NCBI GenBank assembly: GCA_023703575.1
Contig: CP097969.1
Location: 310,001-374,000 of the forward strand
Direction of reading: 5' to 3'
DNA length: 64,000 nucleotides
Source: SAR86 cluster bacterium
GTDB taxonomy: Bacteria; Pseudomonadota; Gammaproteobacteria; Magnimaribacterales; Magnimaribacteraceae
The stretch's first letter is position 1. Each line of letters starts with the position of its first letter. The translations under genes were made by a program, and so were the position numbers. The notes under the pieces are model-generated. The model worked only from the letters and a program-made list of their open reading frames with translations. It had not been told where the DNA came from and made no database searches. Below are positions 17,231 to 26,105 of this stretch, piece after piece.

Positions 17231-17998
17231 ATGCGAGATCTCCCGAACGTGTCGAAGCGAGCCCAGAACAAGGAACGCAAGAAAGCGCAGATCATAGAAG
17301 CTGCTACCGGGCTGATCCTGAAGCATGGCCACGCAGACTTCACGATGCCGGAACTGGCAGAACGGGCGGGGGTCGCACTGGTCACGCCCTACAGCTACTT
17401 TCAGTCCAAGGCCGGTGTCCTTGCTGCTGTACTGGACCCCGAACACGCCCTCGAAGCAGCTGCTTCGTGGAACGGTAGCGCCGACCACAGTGATGGACTC
17501 ACAAAGTCTATGGCATTTGCCATGAGCCGGGTCGAACGGTACATCAGTGATGCCCCCCTGTACCGCCCGGTTCTATCGACCCTGTTCAAGCTGGCTCCAG
17601 GGTCAGCTCCGGAAACCCAGGATGCGGAGGATTGGCTCGCCTTGTGGGAAGACGGGCTGAAAGATGCCGCAGTTCAGGGTCAGATTGACACGGCGATGAG
17701 CACGGTACTCGTGGCGCACACCATCAGGAATGCATACCTGGGTTTACTGCAGCGCTGGGTTACGCAGCAGGTGACAGATCAGCAGTTCAGACTTGAAACA
17801 GAAGCAACCGTTTCCATGATGCTGGCCGGAATCGCCAAAAAACCTGCTGACAGAAAACACTGGCACGATCAGTTCATCAGAACGCAGGCAAGGATGCTCG
17901 ATGCCAACCCACTGGATAATATTGCTAATGCCAGCATAAATGCCGGCGCAATAGTCGAGTCAGCACCTCGGTTGAAGTACAGCTATGAAACTAAATGA
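17231..17998 (+). CDS. TetR-family transcriptional regulator
   Basis: 255 residues from ATG 17231 (the longer ORF start at 17111 is inside the cupin gene). N-terminal helix-turn-helix at about residues 15-65: KKAQIIEAATGLILKHG, then TMPELAERAGVALVTPYSYFQ and SKAGVLAAVL, the canonical TetR pattern. The rest is the ligand-binding and dimerisation domain. It likely controls the adjacent amidohydrolase and cupin genes through the palindromes at 16617-16659. The GC-rich composition ends in its last about 20 bases, where the TGA overlaps the ATG of the AT-richer GNAT gene. Confidence 0.9.
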   Translation: MRDLPNVSKRAQNKERKKAQIIEAATGLILKHGHADFTMPELAERAGVALVTPYSYFQSKAGVLAAVLDPEHALEAAASWNGSADHSDGLTKSMAFAMSRVERYISDAPLYRPVLSTLFKLAPGSAPETQDAEDWLALWEDGLKDAAVQGQIDTAMSTVLVAHTIRNAYLGLLQRWVTQQVTDQQFRLETEATVSMMLAGIAKKPADRKHWHDQFIRTQARMLDANPLDNIANASINAGAIVESAPRLKYSYETK

Positions 17999-18657
17999 TA
18001 AAGAATATTATGAAGAAAGAGAATATTGATATCGTCAAAGCAGAAGGCGAACTCATAGAATTGTATGCGAATGAAATCCCAGAATTAGCCTGGTCAACAG
18101 GACCGGTATCTTACGAATATCATATGAAACGTCGCTCCCTGTTTGATGCTTCGGTGCAACGTTCATGGCGAACCCCCGGTACACTTTTTAGTGCTGATTC
18201 GGCAATATTGAGCATTAGAGAGGGTAAATTACTTGGAGTTGCAATTGCTTTTAATGGGACTGAATTCAAAGAACGTGTCGCAGCACTAGGACCTTTATGG
18301 GAAGAAATGTTAAAAGCTGAAGAAGTAACTGCCGAAGAGATAGTCGGAGTTGCAGAAAGGTCAAAATTAGCTAGTTGGTTGAATCCCGTAATCTACTCTA
18401 ATACCTTCTATGTGCATGCCATTGCAGTTAAGCCTGAGGCAAGGGGTCAACGAGTAGGTTATTTGATGATGGAGTACTTATTTAACAAAGCTAAAGAGCT
18501 TGGTTATCTTGAATTTCAGCTTGATGTTCTATCCGATAACCCCGCCGTAGGGTTTTATCGTTCTCTTGGTTTAGAAGTACTTGCTGAAACGAGGGCTCCA
18601 AAACCAGCTGAATTTGGTGTGCCAATAGAATTTAGGATGGGTAAACTTCTTAACTAA
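17995..18657 (+). CDS. GNAT-family N-acetyltransferase
   Basis: 220 residues with the acetyl-CoA-binding core near the middle-to-C-terminus: FYVHAIAVKPEARGQRVGYLMMEY (motif A, with the RGQRVG pyrophosphate loop), then LDVLSDNPAVGFYRSLGL (motif B). The acceptor substrate is unknown. Its ATG (17995) overlaps the tetR TGA, and a second Met at 18010 is an alternative start. Base composition returns to that of the surrounding chromosome within the first codons, so it may mark the right junction of the transferred block and have lost its own upstream region. Confidence 0.88.
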   Translation: MIKNIMKKENIDIVKAEGELIELYANEIPELAWSTGPVSYEYHMKRRSLFDASVQRSWRTPGTLFSADSAILSIREGKLLGVAIAFNGTEFKERVAALGPLWEEMLKAEEVTAEEIVGVAERSKLASWLNPVIYSNTFYVHAIAVKPEARGQRVGYLMMEYLFNKAKELGYLEFQLDVLSDNPAVGFYRSLGLEVLAETRAPKPAEFGVPIEFRMGKLLN

Positions 18658-18727
18658 AAAAATGAGACCAGAGTTTAAAGGTTCGTGAAGTGTGTATTTT
18701 TAATAAGAGTAACAAGGAATCTTAAAA

Positions 18728-19630
18728 TTACTTATTTTTCTTACGCGACCATCTGAGAACCAATAAAAATAATAGGATGAATATAGGAAAATCTAGAAAG
18801 GTGGTGTAGGTCAGCCAAAAGTCCTCCGAGAAATTTTCTGCTACGAAATAGTTACTCAAAGCACCAAAAACACCTGTGAAACTCATCCCTATGGCAAGCC
18901 TATTTTGATGGAGCGCTCCTCCTGGAATATAACGCTCGAACCTAGCACCGAAGTAAGTTCCTTGCCTGAACACCCCATCAAGAAAAAATACCAATGCTAT
19001 CATTAGTCCAAGCAAGGTTCCTTTCATTTGTACCCAGTATTCGTCTTGTAATATCAGAGAGAAAATACCTGATATGAGTAACATGATTGTGCCAAAAACT
19101 GCGAAGCCGCCCAAAAGGTCAACCTTAACAAACCGTTGCAATAGAATAAGGCTTAAACCTGCAACTACACCCACCATTGTTGCAAAAACTAAATCCCCAG
19201 AGATTTTCCCAACTATAAAAAATATAGCTCCTAATCCTAGATCTGCATAAACAGAATACTTATTTTCTCTCCATTTATCCTTTTGGTTTATATCTGAATT
19301 TTCCCCTAAAATTTTCTTAACTAATTTTTCGCCATAGCGAACATCCTTACCAGGGTGACTTTCATATACCATCTGCCCATCTTCAATCACAGCGATACCA
19401 GTATTCCACGAATTAAAATAGCCAGACTCAACATGAGCTTCTGAATTATCCAATGCATCTAGAGAATGAATGAAAGTAGTAGTTCCTTCCATATAACTCA
19501 TTGACTGCTCATCCATGAGGCTTTCATTTACATATAAGCTTGAAGTGACTTTGCTGAATGTTAAAGTCACCTTGACTAGACATTCATATCCGCGAAAGTT
19601 AAAAGGTCTAAAATAACTCCAAATTTTCAT
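18728..19630 (-). CDS. Membrane protein with septation protein A (IspZ)-like domain
   Basis: 300 residues: a soluble N-terminal part of about 125 residues, then about six hydrophobic segments. The segment DLLGGFAVFGTIMLLISG followed by DEYWVQMKGTLLG resembles the core of the intracellular septation protein A family (charged D/E..K..T pattern after a hydrophobic helix). Ordinary IspZ proteins are near 180 residues, so the N-terminal extension (SWNTGIAVIEDGQMVYES) is unusual. The assignment rests on one motif. It is followed on the same strand by the MAPEG gene upstream at 19646-20047. Confidence 0.6.
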   Translation of the reverse strand: MKIWSYFRPFNFRGYECLVKVTLTFSKVTSSLYVNESLMDEQSMSYMEGTTTFIHSLDALDNSEAHVESGYFNSWNTGIAVIEDGQMVYESHPGKDVRYGEKLVKKILGENSDINQKDKWRENKYSVYADLGLGAIFFIVGKISGDLVFATMVGVVAGLSLILLQRFVKVDLLGGFAVFGTIMLLISGIFSLILQDEYWVQMKGTLLGLMIALVFFLDGVFRQGTYFGARFERYIPGGALHQNRLAIGMSFTGVFGALSNYFVAENFSEDFWLTYTTFLDFPIFILLFLLVLRWSRKKNK

Positions 19631-19645
19631 CTAGAGTGGAACAAA

Positions 19646-20047
19646 TTATAGGAGTTGAGAAAATGCCATATAGGCAATAATTAACCAACCAATTGCAAAA
19701 ATAGCAAATCTTAGTAAGACAATATTTATAGTAAGCTGAACAAGTGAATGTAATATTCTTACTATGACGAATGCCCATGCTAATTGAACCATCAAAGGTT
19801 CAATGTTATTGATTAGTGCAATCGATAAAGTAACAACATAAAAAGCTACGGGTTGTTCAAAAAGATGATTATAGTTATCTGAAGTTCTCTCAACCCAATC
19901 AGGCATCAATCCTTTTAAATCTTTTGTGTGAGCTGCATCCTGCGGATCTTTAGTAAATTTTACTCGACCGTAGGCCATAATTGCGGTGATAGCAAAGGTC
20001 CATAATACTAATATAAATACTGGTGTTAAAAGTGCTGTTTGATTCAT
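19646..20047 (-). CDS. MAPEG-family membrane protein
   Basis: 133 residues with four hydrophobic helices. The motif NHLFEQPVAFYVV (about 60-72) and the later RILHSLVQLTINIVLLRF match the MAPEG family (membrane-associated proteins in eicosanoid and glutathione metabolism), whose better known members are glutathione transferases or peroxidases. It adds to the many GST-type genes of this window. Start ATG at 20045-20047; reads toward the septation-like gene with a 15-base gap. Confidence 0.9.
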   Translation of the reverse strand: MNQTALLTPVFILVLWTFAITAIMAYGRVKFTKDPQDAAHTKDLKGLMPDWVERTSDNYNHLFEQPVAFYVVTLSIALINNIEPLMVQLAWAFVIVRILHSLVQLTINIVLLRFAIFAIGWLIIAYMAFSQLL

Positions 20048-20173
20048 AACCTCTCCATTTACTCAATCATTGTATGTTAATTTTAAGTTTAAGTTTATTT
20101 ATTAAGCCACATTTAGTGAGTGCTAATAAAAAAAGTTACAATAAATTTATATTCATAATATTAAGGAGAAAAA

Positions 20174-20596
20174 ATGAAAAAATATATTTTTGCTTTAACT
20201 TTAATGTTTGCAGTCTCTGCACATTCATTTGAAGTTACCGGTGATAGCTTCACTGGAAAATGGAACATTGATTCAATTACCGTTGGTAAATTAGAAAGTA
20301 CCATAAATTTATCCAGTCCAGATACAGATATTGGTCAATACGGAAAAGTCTATCTTTCATATACTTTGACATCTAATCCGAATATTCCAAACTCGGGAAC
20401 ATGGATCGGTTATGGAAGAGGAATGAGTCCAGATGGTGTTCTATCGAGAGGTGATTTAATGGGTGTTTGGACTATGGATGGCACTAAAATAAACATTAAG
20501 TCAGTCGATAGTGTAACTGATGGAATAAATTTTCTAAGTGGAACTATTGATTTAATTGCAGGTGAAGCGGTAGCAGAAGTATTTAAAGTAGAGTAA
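20174..20596 (+). CDS. Secreted small protein of unknown function
   Basis: 140 residues with a clear signal peptide (MKKYIFALTLMFAVSAHS) and a mature, Thr/Ser/Gly-rich part predicted as beta-strands (FTGKWNIDSITVGKLEST, GTWIGYGRGMSPDG). The alternating pattern resembles a small beta-barrel such as a lipocalin-like fold, but I do not recognise a family. AAGGAG sits six to seven bases before the ATG. It ends at a strong hairpin shared with the convergent enoyl-CoA isomerase gene. Confidence 0.75.
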   Translation: MKKYIFALTLMFAVSAHSFEVTGDSFTGKWNIDSITVGKLESTINLSSPDTDIGQYGKVYLSYTLTSNPNIPNSGTWIGYGRGMSPDGVLSRGDLMGVWTMDGTKINIKSVDSVTDGINFLSGTIDLIAGEAVAEVFKVE

Positions 20597-20605
20597 ATGC
20601 TTTGT

Positions 20606-20638
20606 AAGCACAAAAGCGGCAAGGCCGCTTTTGTGCTT
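20606..20638. terminator. Bidirectional hairpin terminator
   Basis: AAGCACAAAAGCGGC at 20606-20620 and its exact reverse complement at 20624-20638 enclose a three-base AAG loop, a perfect 15-bp stem between two convergent genes. It overlaps the stop codon of the minus-strand gene. There is no long U tract on either side beyond the T-rich inner stem. Confidence 0.85.
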
Positions 20639-21374
20639 ATACTTCAAAATCTTTTGAATTTTTAAGCATAAAAGCAGGACCATGGGTCAAATTAATGGCT
20701 GCATTCTCACCATATAACATCTCCTTTTGATGGCCAAAGTTTTTTCTATTATTCGCAAGGGGAGATAATTCTTTGGCTTTTATCAAGGCTACATTAGAAA
20801 GCTCTTCAAATGAGCTTACCTCTTGAACAATTCCAGCTTCAAGAGCATCAGTACCAGTCCATCGTTTAGATAATTGAACAGTTTCAAAGAAAGCATTTGC
20901 AGGAATTTTATGCTTAAACAATGCAAGCTCTGGCCTTGGAATTGGTAGACCTAGTTGCATTTCATTGGCGCATAAAAATCCTCTATCCTCTCTCATAATC
21001 CTGAAGTCATGAGAAAGGGCAAACATAAAACCAGCACCGAAAGTATGTCCATTAAGCGCACATATAGTGGGAATTGGTAATGTGATAAACCTTCCCATTA
21101 AATACATGAATTCTTGGCCGAACACTTCTCTATCACCTCCATCTGGATAGTCTTCGGGAGCTTGCATCCAATCTAGATCTAGTCCATTTGAAAAAAACTT
21201 TGAATCAGTAGCAGATGTAATTAATGCTCCTGGACCTTCATCATCTTCAATTGTATCTAGAGCTTTAGCAATTTCTCTTACGAATGTCGTATTCCAACGA
21301 TTCTCCCCAGCATCCATTGTTAAAAAATAAATAGACTCTTTTTTTTCCAGTTTTATCACAACATTTCCCTTCAA
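20637..21374 (-). CDS. Enoyl-CoA hydratase/isomerase (ECI-like)
   Basis: 245-residue crotonase-fold protein, probably a delta3-delta2-enoyl-CoA isomerase by its similarity to short peroxisomal/plant-type enzymes: KFFSNGLDLDWM (first oxyanion loop), ICALNGHTFGAGFMFALSHDFRIM (second loop), and ANEMQLGLPIP. Start near 21372-21374. It would act in beta-oxidation of unsaturated acyl-CoAs. It is isolated from the other enoyl-CoA hydratases of the window and shares a hairpin with the convergent secreted-protein gene. Confidence 0.85.
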   Translation of the reverse strand: MKGNVVIKLEKKESIYFLTMDAGENRWNTTFVREIAKALDTIEDDEGPGALITSATDSKFFSNGLDLDWMQAPEDYPDGGDREVFGQEFMYLMGRFITLPIPTICALNGHTFGAGFMFALSHDFRIMREDRGFLCANEMQLGLPIPRPELALFKHKIPANAFFETVQLSKRWTGTDALEAGIVQEVSSFEELSNVALIKAKELSPLANNRKNFGHQKEMLYGENAAINLTHGPAFMLKNSKDFEV

Positions 21375-21458
21375 AGTTAAAGATCAAAACACTATACATA
21401 AAAAAATGGTTGAAACTAAAGACAAACTTTTGTCAGATACTTTAATATCAATAACCTT

Positions 21459-21842
21459 ATGACAATAAAAAAATTTAAGACAATTTATTTTATCTACAAT
21501 GCTGATGGTGGATTATTGAATGAAATCAAATATTGGATCAATAAGAATCTTTTAAAAAAAAATACTAAATGTGAACTATGCGATATTTCTCATAGCAAGA
21601 TCTTTGTGAGATCTGAATGGTTAGAATTTATAGAAGAACTAAAAAAAGAATACAAAGTAGAAGTCTTACATCGAAATGAAATACCAGGAAGATTTTCAGA
21701 AAAAAATTACGCATTTCCTTGTGTCATTGGGGAGACAGAGGATGATCTTACAGAAATCATCAATAGTATTTCTTTTAGTTGTTTTACAAAAACTGAGGGT
21801 GTGAAAGAATTACGTGAAAAGCTATTTGAGAAAGTTATATAA
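21459..21842 (+). CDS. Conserved hypothetical protein with YNADGG and CxxC motifs
   Basis: 127 residues without signal or membrane segments. YFIYNADGGLLNEIK (10-24) and the CELCDISH motif (38-45) recall a family of small hypothetical proteins that share YNADxG and CxLC..TH. Later the chain has YAFPCVIG and E-rich helices. A thioredoxin-like fold is conceivable from the beta-alpha pattern and CxxC, but function is unknown. No Shine-Dalgarno is obvious before ATG 21459. Confidence 0.7.
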   Translation: MTIKKFKTIYFIYNADGGLLNEIKYWINKNLLKKNTKCELCDISHSKIFVRSEWLEFIEELKKEYKVEVLHRNEIPGRFSEKNYAFPCVIGETEDDLTEIINSISFSCFTKTEGVKELREKLFEKVI

Positions 21843-21906
21843 CTCTAAAGGTTTTATAACTTCGCATATATATAATTTTAAATAAAATCTATCTCAAGCT
21901 AAAAAA

Positions 21907-22917
21907 ATGGATCCACTAACTCAAGGAACAGTAGGTGCCGCTTTCTCACAGTCATCTTCGGATAAGAAAAATATACTAAAGATTAGCGTTATTGGTTTTC
22001 TTGCAGGATTAGCGCCTGATTTAGATGTCTTGATTCAATCATCAACTGACCCAATTCTGTTTCTCGAATACCATAGGCAGTTCTCTCACTCACTTTTTTT
22101 TATCCCCTTCGGATCTTTAATTGTTGCAGCAATTATTTTCCCTTTATTTAAAAAATCCATGAATTTTAAGATTATCTATACAGCAAGTTTCTTGGGTTAT
22201 GCGACCCACGGATTACTTGATGCATGCACTTCCTATGGAACTTTACTTTTTTGGCCTTTCTCAAATGAGAGAGTGACTTGGAATAATATATCTATAGTCG
22301 ATCCTATCTTTACGATTCCTGTTTTAATCCTTATTGGAGCTGCAATAAAAACCAAAAGAAAAATTTATAGTTTTTTTTCAATTGGATGGATTATTTTTTA
22401 TCTTTCCTTGGGCTTTATTCAATATGAAAGAGCATTGTCGACGGCGAATGATCTTGCCGAGTCAAGAGGGCATAATCCTGAGCGTCTTACACTTAAGCCT
22501 TCTTTTGGAAATTTAATTTTGTGGAAATCTATTTATGAACACGAAAAGACTTTTTATGTTGATGCAATTAGAACAGTTCAAACATCTACTGTGTGTTTGG
22601 GTGAGAGTATAAAGATTTTCGACTATCAGGAACATCTACCTGATCTTGATAAAGAGAGTCAGCAGGCTTTAGATATTGAAAGGTTTAGATGGTTTTCTCA
22701 GGACTATTTAGGCTTTGATCAAGAAAAAAGTCTTGTAACAGATGTTCGCTACTCAATGCTACCAAATCAAATTGAGCCAATGTGGGGCCTAGTAATTAAC
22801 GATCTGCGAGATAAAAATGAACATGCAATTTGGTGGACGGGCCGTGACTTAGATGAAGGTCAGTGGGAATTATTCGTTAAGATGCTAAGGGGTAAAGTAT
22901 GCAAAGTTCGATCTTGA
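21907..22917 (+). CDS. YdjM/DUF457-family membrane metal-dependent hydrolase
   Basis: 336 residues: MDPLTQGTVGAAFSQ at the start, GFLAGLAPDLDVL, HRQFSHSLFF and ATHGLLDACTSYGT are the His/Asp-rich signatures of the YdjM (LexA-regulated, putative inner-membrane hydrolase) family, spread over about four to five TM segments up to residue 175. The C-terminal 160 residues are soluble (ERLTLKPSFGNLILW, DVRYSMLPN) and typical of the longer, DUF457-type members. A metal-dependent hydrolytic role is suggested by family only. Confidence 0.85.
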   Translation: MDPLTQGTVGAAFSQSSSDKKNILKISVIGFLAGLAPDLDVLIQSSTDPILFLEYHRQFSHSLFFIPFGSLIVAAIIFPLFKKSMNFKIIYTASFLGYATHGLLDACTSYGTLLFWPFSNERVTWNNISIVDPIFTIPVLILIGAAIKTKRKIYSFFSIGWIIFYLSLGFIQYERALSTANDLAESRGHNPERLTLKPSFGNLILWKSIYEHEKTFYVDAIRTVQTSTVCLGESIKIFDYQEHLPDLDKESQQALDIERFRWFSQDYLGFDQEKSLVTDVRYSMLPNQIEPMWGLVINDLRDKNEHAIWWTGRDLDEGQWELFVKMLRGKVCKVRS

Positions 22918-22976
22918 TTTTAGAGATGAAGACGAAGTGTAAGGAGGATATACTTTAATGACGGAGAAGGGAGTTT

Positions 22977-24338
22977 ATGGAAACTATAAATGAATTAGCA
23001 AGAGAAACACCAATTATTCATCGAACGGAAGTATTGGTTGTTGGTAGCGGTCCAGGAGGTTTAGCAGCTGCTATTGCTTCAGCAAGAGCAGGAGCAGAAA
23101 CTACCTTGCTTGAACGTTACGGTTGCTTTGGAGGTAATCTTACTCAGGTGGGTGTCGAAGGCTTTGCTTGGTACCGTCATGAAAAAACCGTTGATAGTGA
23201 AGGTATTGGAATAGAGTTTGAAGAACGTGCTAAATCTATGGGTGCTTCAAACCCTGAACCTCAATCAAATAGTCACGCAATAGACGGTGAAGCATTTAAA
23301 TTCGTTGCAGATGTTTTAGTTGAAGAAGCAGGTATTACACCCATGTTACATAGAACAATGGTGGCAACTATAGTTGAAGATGCAGTTATTAAAGGTATTA
23401 TTGTTGAGAGTAAAGCCGGTCGAGAAGCAATCTTGGCAAAACGAGTGATAGATGCAACTGGCGATGCAGATATTGCCCATAGAGCCGGAGCCATTGTTCA
23501 CAAAACACCAGTTGAAAAAATGATGGCTGTATCAGTCATGTTTTCAATGAATGGTGTTGATAAAACTCGTTTTATTGAAGATGTAAAGTCTGATCCGCAT
23601 ACTTATAGTGATTGGTTTGGCCCAGGCTGGGGAATGAAGACATCCGGTAAAGAGGATAAATTATTTTCTCCCTACCTAAAAAAACCATTTGAACAAGCAA
23701 TCGAATCTGGACTAATACCTAAAAATCTAACTACCATTACTGGAACATGGGGTGCCATAAGCGAGCAAGGTGACCTAAGTTATTTGAATATAATCCATTT
23801 AGCGGGTCTTGATGCAACTAATCCAGATCACCTTACAAAAGGAGAGATGGAGGGTCGCAAGCAAGCAATGTTTGCTATTGAAGCACTGAAAAAATATAAC
23901 CCAGGCTGTGAAGAAGCTAAATTGAGAAATTTTGGTATGACTCTAGGAATAAGGGATACAAGAAAAATTGACGCTGCATACAACATGACTACTGAGGATG
24001 TACACAACGAAGCTAAATTTGAAGATAGTATAGGAATTTTTCCAGAATTTATTGATGGTTATGGCGTACTTGTCTTACCTACCACCGGTCGATACTTCCA
24101 ACTGCCATATCGTTCAATGCTACCCAAGGGTGTCGAAAATTTACTCGTTACGGGTAGATCTGTTGGAGGAGATAGAGGCTCTCATGCTGCAGTGCGTAAT
24201 ATGATGTGCTGTGCAGTTAATGGCCAAGGTGCAGGAGTTGCAGCAGCAGTCTCAATTGAGACTAATTCTGATGTTTCAGCGGTTGATATAAAAAAAGTTC
24301 AGCAAACATTACTTAAACAAGGGGCACGAATTCACTAA
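22977..24338 (+). CDS. FAD-dependent oxidoreductase (FAD_oxidored family)
   Basis: 453 residues with an N-terminal dinucleotide-binding fold, VLVVGSGPGGLAAA (19-32) and ERYGCFGGNLT, characteristic of the FAD-dependent oxidoreductase family PF12831. A later GDADIAHRAG (about 163-172) completes the FAD site, and RSMLPKGVENLLVTGRSV near the C-terminus is another family landmark. GGAG at 22968-22972 precedes the ATG. Substrate unknown; neighbours (a phosphatase and a methyltransferase) do not define a pathway. Confidence 0.88.
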   Translation: METINELARETPIIHRTEVLVVGSGPGGLAAAIASARAGAETTLLERYGCFGGNLTQVGVEGFAWYRHEKTVDSEGIGIEFEERAKSMGASNPEPQSNSHAIDGEAFKFVADVLVEEAGITPMLHRTMVATIVEDAVIKGIIVESKAGREAILAKRVIDATGDADIAHRAGAIVHKTPVEKMMAVSVMFSMNGVDKTRFIEDVKSDPHTYSDWFGPGWGMKTSGKEDKLFSPYLKKPFEQAIESGLIPKNLTTITGTWGAISEQGDLSYLNIIHLAGLDATNPDHLTKGEMEGRKQAMFAIEALKKYNPGCEEAKLRNFGMTLGIRDTRKIDAAYNMTTEDVHNEAKFEDSIGIFPEFIDGYGVLVLPTTGRYFQLPYRSMLPKGVENLLVTGRSVGGDRGSHAAVRNMMCCAVNGQGAGVAAAVSIETNSDVSAVDIKKVQQTLLKQGARIH

Positions 24339-24366
24339 TTTAGAATTCATTAAAAAAAATTTGAAA

Positions 24367-25125
24367 ATGATTAACGACTATACAGAAAGACATTATCCCT
24401 TTGAAGGTTGTTTTAACTTCAGAGATATAGGCGGTTACTTAAATCAAGACGGGCAACAGGTAAAAAAAGGGCTTTACTTTCGTACTGGAAGACAAGACAG
24501 GATGACAGATAGAGATTTATTAAAGCTATCTGAATTAAAGATCTCCACACAAATAGATCTGCGTAAACCTGACGAGGTTGCGGATCAAGGTAAAGGTCCT
24601 TTGGAAGCCATGGGGGCTAAATACATTAATATAGCGGTTATTCCTGAGGGAGGGAGTGATCAATTAAGTAGACTAGTTGGTGATACAGGCATCTCAGGAA
24701 AGAGATACTTAGGCTACTTAGAATTCGGACCTACTTCTTGGCTTAGGTTATTTGGAATATTAGCCGATAAGTCTAACTTGCCTGTTGTTTTACATTGCAC
24801 AGCTGGTAAAGATAGAACCGGTGTTTCAACTGCTTTCTTACTTTCTATTCTGGGTGTGAGTCGAGATGTAATAGAAGAAGATTATTTATTAACTAATCTT
24901 GATACTGAAAGACAGGCAGACTTTATTGAGAGGACTGTTGGTTACCCTGATGGATATGATAGAAAAAAAATGATCAATATAGCAGGAGTACCTCACAATG
25001 CTATGAAAGATTTTTTAGACGGTGTGGAGTCAAAGTGGGGAAGCGTTGTGGAGTATCTTGAAAAAATAGGAATTACTAAGAACCAGATGGATAAAATCCG
25101 TCAGAATTTTCTGGAAACAATATAA
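24367..25125 (+). CDS. Tyrosine/dual-specificity-type protein phosphatase
   Basis: 252 residues from ATG 24367 (TTG 24361 is a possible earlier start). NFRDIGGYL near the N-terminus and the P-loop HCTAGKDRTG (143-152; nucleophile C144, R150) identify the bacterial PTP-like family that includes MptpB-type lipid or tyrosine phosphatases. Cytoplasmic as no signal is seen. No kinase is adjacent. It is flanked by the FAD oxidoreductase and the methyltransferase at 25156, on the same strand with short gaps. Confidence 0.9.
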   Translation: MINDYTERHYPFEGCFNFRDIGGYLNQDGQQVKKGLYFRTGRQDRMTDRDLLKLSELKISTQIDLRKPDEVADQGKGPLEAMGAKYINIAVIPEGGSDQLSRLVGDTGISGKRYLGYLEFGPTSWLRLFGILADKSNLPVVLHCTAGKDRTGVSTAFLLSILGVSRDVIEEDYLLTNLDTERQADFIERTVGYPDGYDRKKMINIAGVPHNAMKDFLDGVESKWGSVVEYLEKIGITKNQMDKIRQNFLETI

Positions 25126-25155
25126 GATAATTTTAATAAGGAGACATAATAAATT

Positions 25156-26058
25156 GTGAGTTACTCAATTTTTGTGAAAGATGGTACTGCTCAAGGCGTA
25201 GCAAAACAACGCTTAATTGAAACAATAGCAGGTCCTGAAAAGCGTGTGATAAATGATCCCTACGCTGATAAGTTTGTTATAGGTTCCGGTGTAATTAAGC
25301 TTATGGGACACAAGTTAAATGTTTGGTTGAGCAGTAAACTTGCTCCTGGTTTTCATGAACATCTGATAGCACGCACCCGTTTTATTGATGATCTGATAGA
25401 GAAAAGTACAAAGGATGGTATAGAGCAATATGTAATCCTCGGGGCAGGATATGACTCTCGAGCTATTCGACTCAATCTACCAGCTTCATTGAAAATCTTT
25501 GAAGTAGATCAACCTGAAGTTTCAGACATAAAACTTTCTAAGTTGCCGAAGGATTTGCCAAATCTAGAGAATATAACTTATGTAAATGTAGATTTCTCCT
25601 ATCAATCTTTAAGCGAACAACTTTTGGCTGCGGGATTTGATCAAACTAAATCGACTATTTTCACACTTGAGGGTGTTTCGCAATACATTTCTAAAGATGC
25701 AGTAAGTTCAACGGTTAAAGAAATAGCCACGATTACTAAAGATTCTAGATCTATTTTCTTTATGTCTTATGTTGATGAACTTATGGAAAAAGATCCTGCA
25801 GCTTGTTTCGGAGAGGGTTATCCGAACCCTGTAAAAAAAGCTTACTTGATTAAAAGCTTATCAGCCAAAGTTGGTGAGCCTTGGATATCTTTCTATACAG
25901 ATGAAGAGTTAGAAGGTTTACTTTTTGAAAATGGTTATTCTGTAAAAGAAAATGTCACTTTAGAAGACCTAAACTCTCTTTACTTCACTCCGGTGGGGAG
26001 AAAGCTCCATGAAAGTCAAATTTTCAAGCTTGAACATTTTATTGTGGCTGAGTCCTAA
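25156..26058 (+). CDS. SAM-dependent methyltransferase, LCMT/PPM1-type (TIGR00027-like)
   Basis: 300 residues beginning at GTG 25156 with AAGGAGA upstream at 25138-25144. The N-terminal KDGTAQGVAKQRLIET and INDPYADKFV, the SAM-binding ILGAGYDSRAIR (94-105), and the later TLEGVSQYIS are all typical of the leucine carboxyl methyltransferase-like family often called TIGR00027. The acceptor is unknown; bacterial members act on small molecules such as polyketides. Its 3' neighbour is the guaC remnant. Confidence 0.88.
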   Translation: MSYSIFVKDGTAQGVAKQRLIETIAGPEKRVINDPYADKFVIGSGVIKLMGHKLNVWLSSKLAPGFHEHLIARTRFIDDLIEKSTKDGIEQYVILGAGYDSRAIRLNLPASLKIFEVDQPEVSDIKLSKLPKDLPNLENITYVNVDFSYQSLSEQLLAAGFDQTKSTIFTLEGVSQYISKDAVSSTVKEIATITKDSRSIFFMSYVDELMEKDPAACFGEGYPNPVKKAYLIKSLSAKVGEPWISFYTDEELEGLLFENGYSVKENVTLEDLNSLYFTPVGRKLHESQIFKLEHFIVAES

Positions 26059-26105
26059 AGATGTTCAAACTTAGGACTTTTCAAATTAGTATCTTATTGA
26101 TATAA

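Noticed and set aside
15206-17488. Several long ORFs overlapping the GC-rich genes in other frames
   Set aside because: They arise from the GC-rich composition, have no recognisable motifs, and the real genes in the same span have start signals and clear families.
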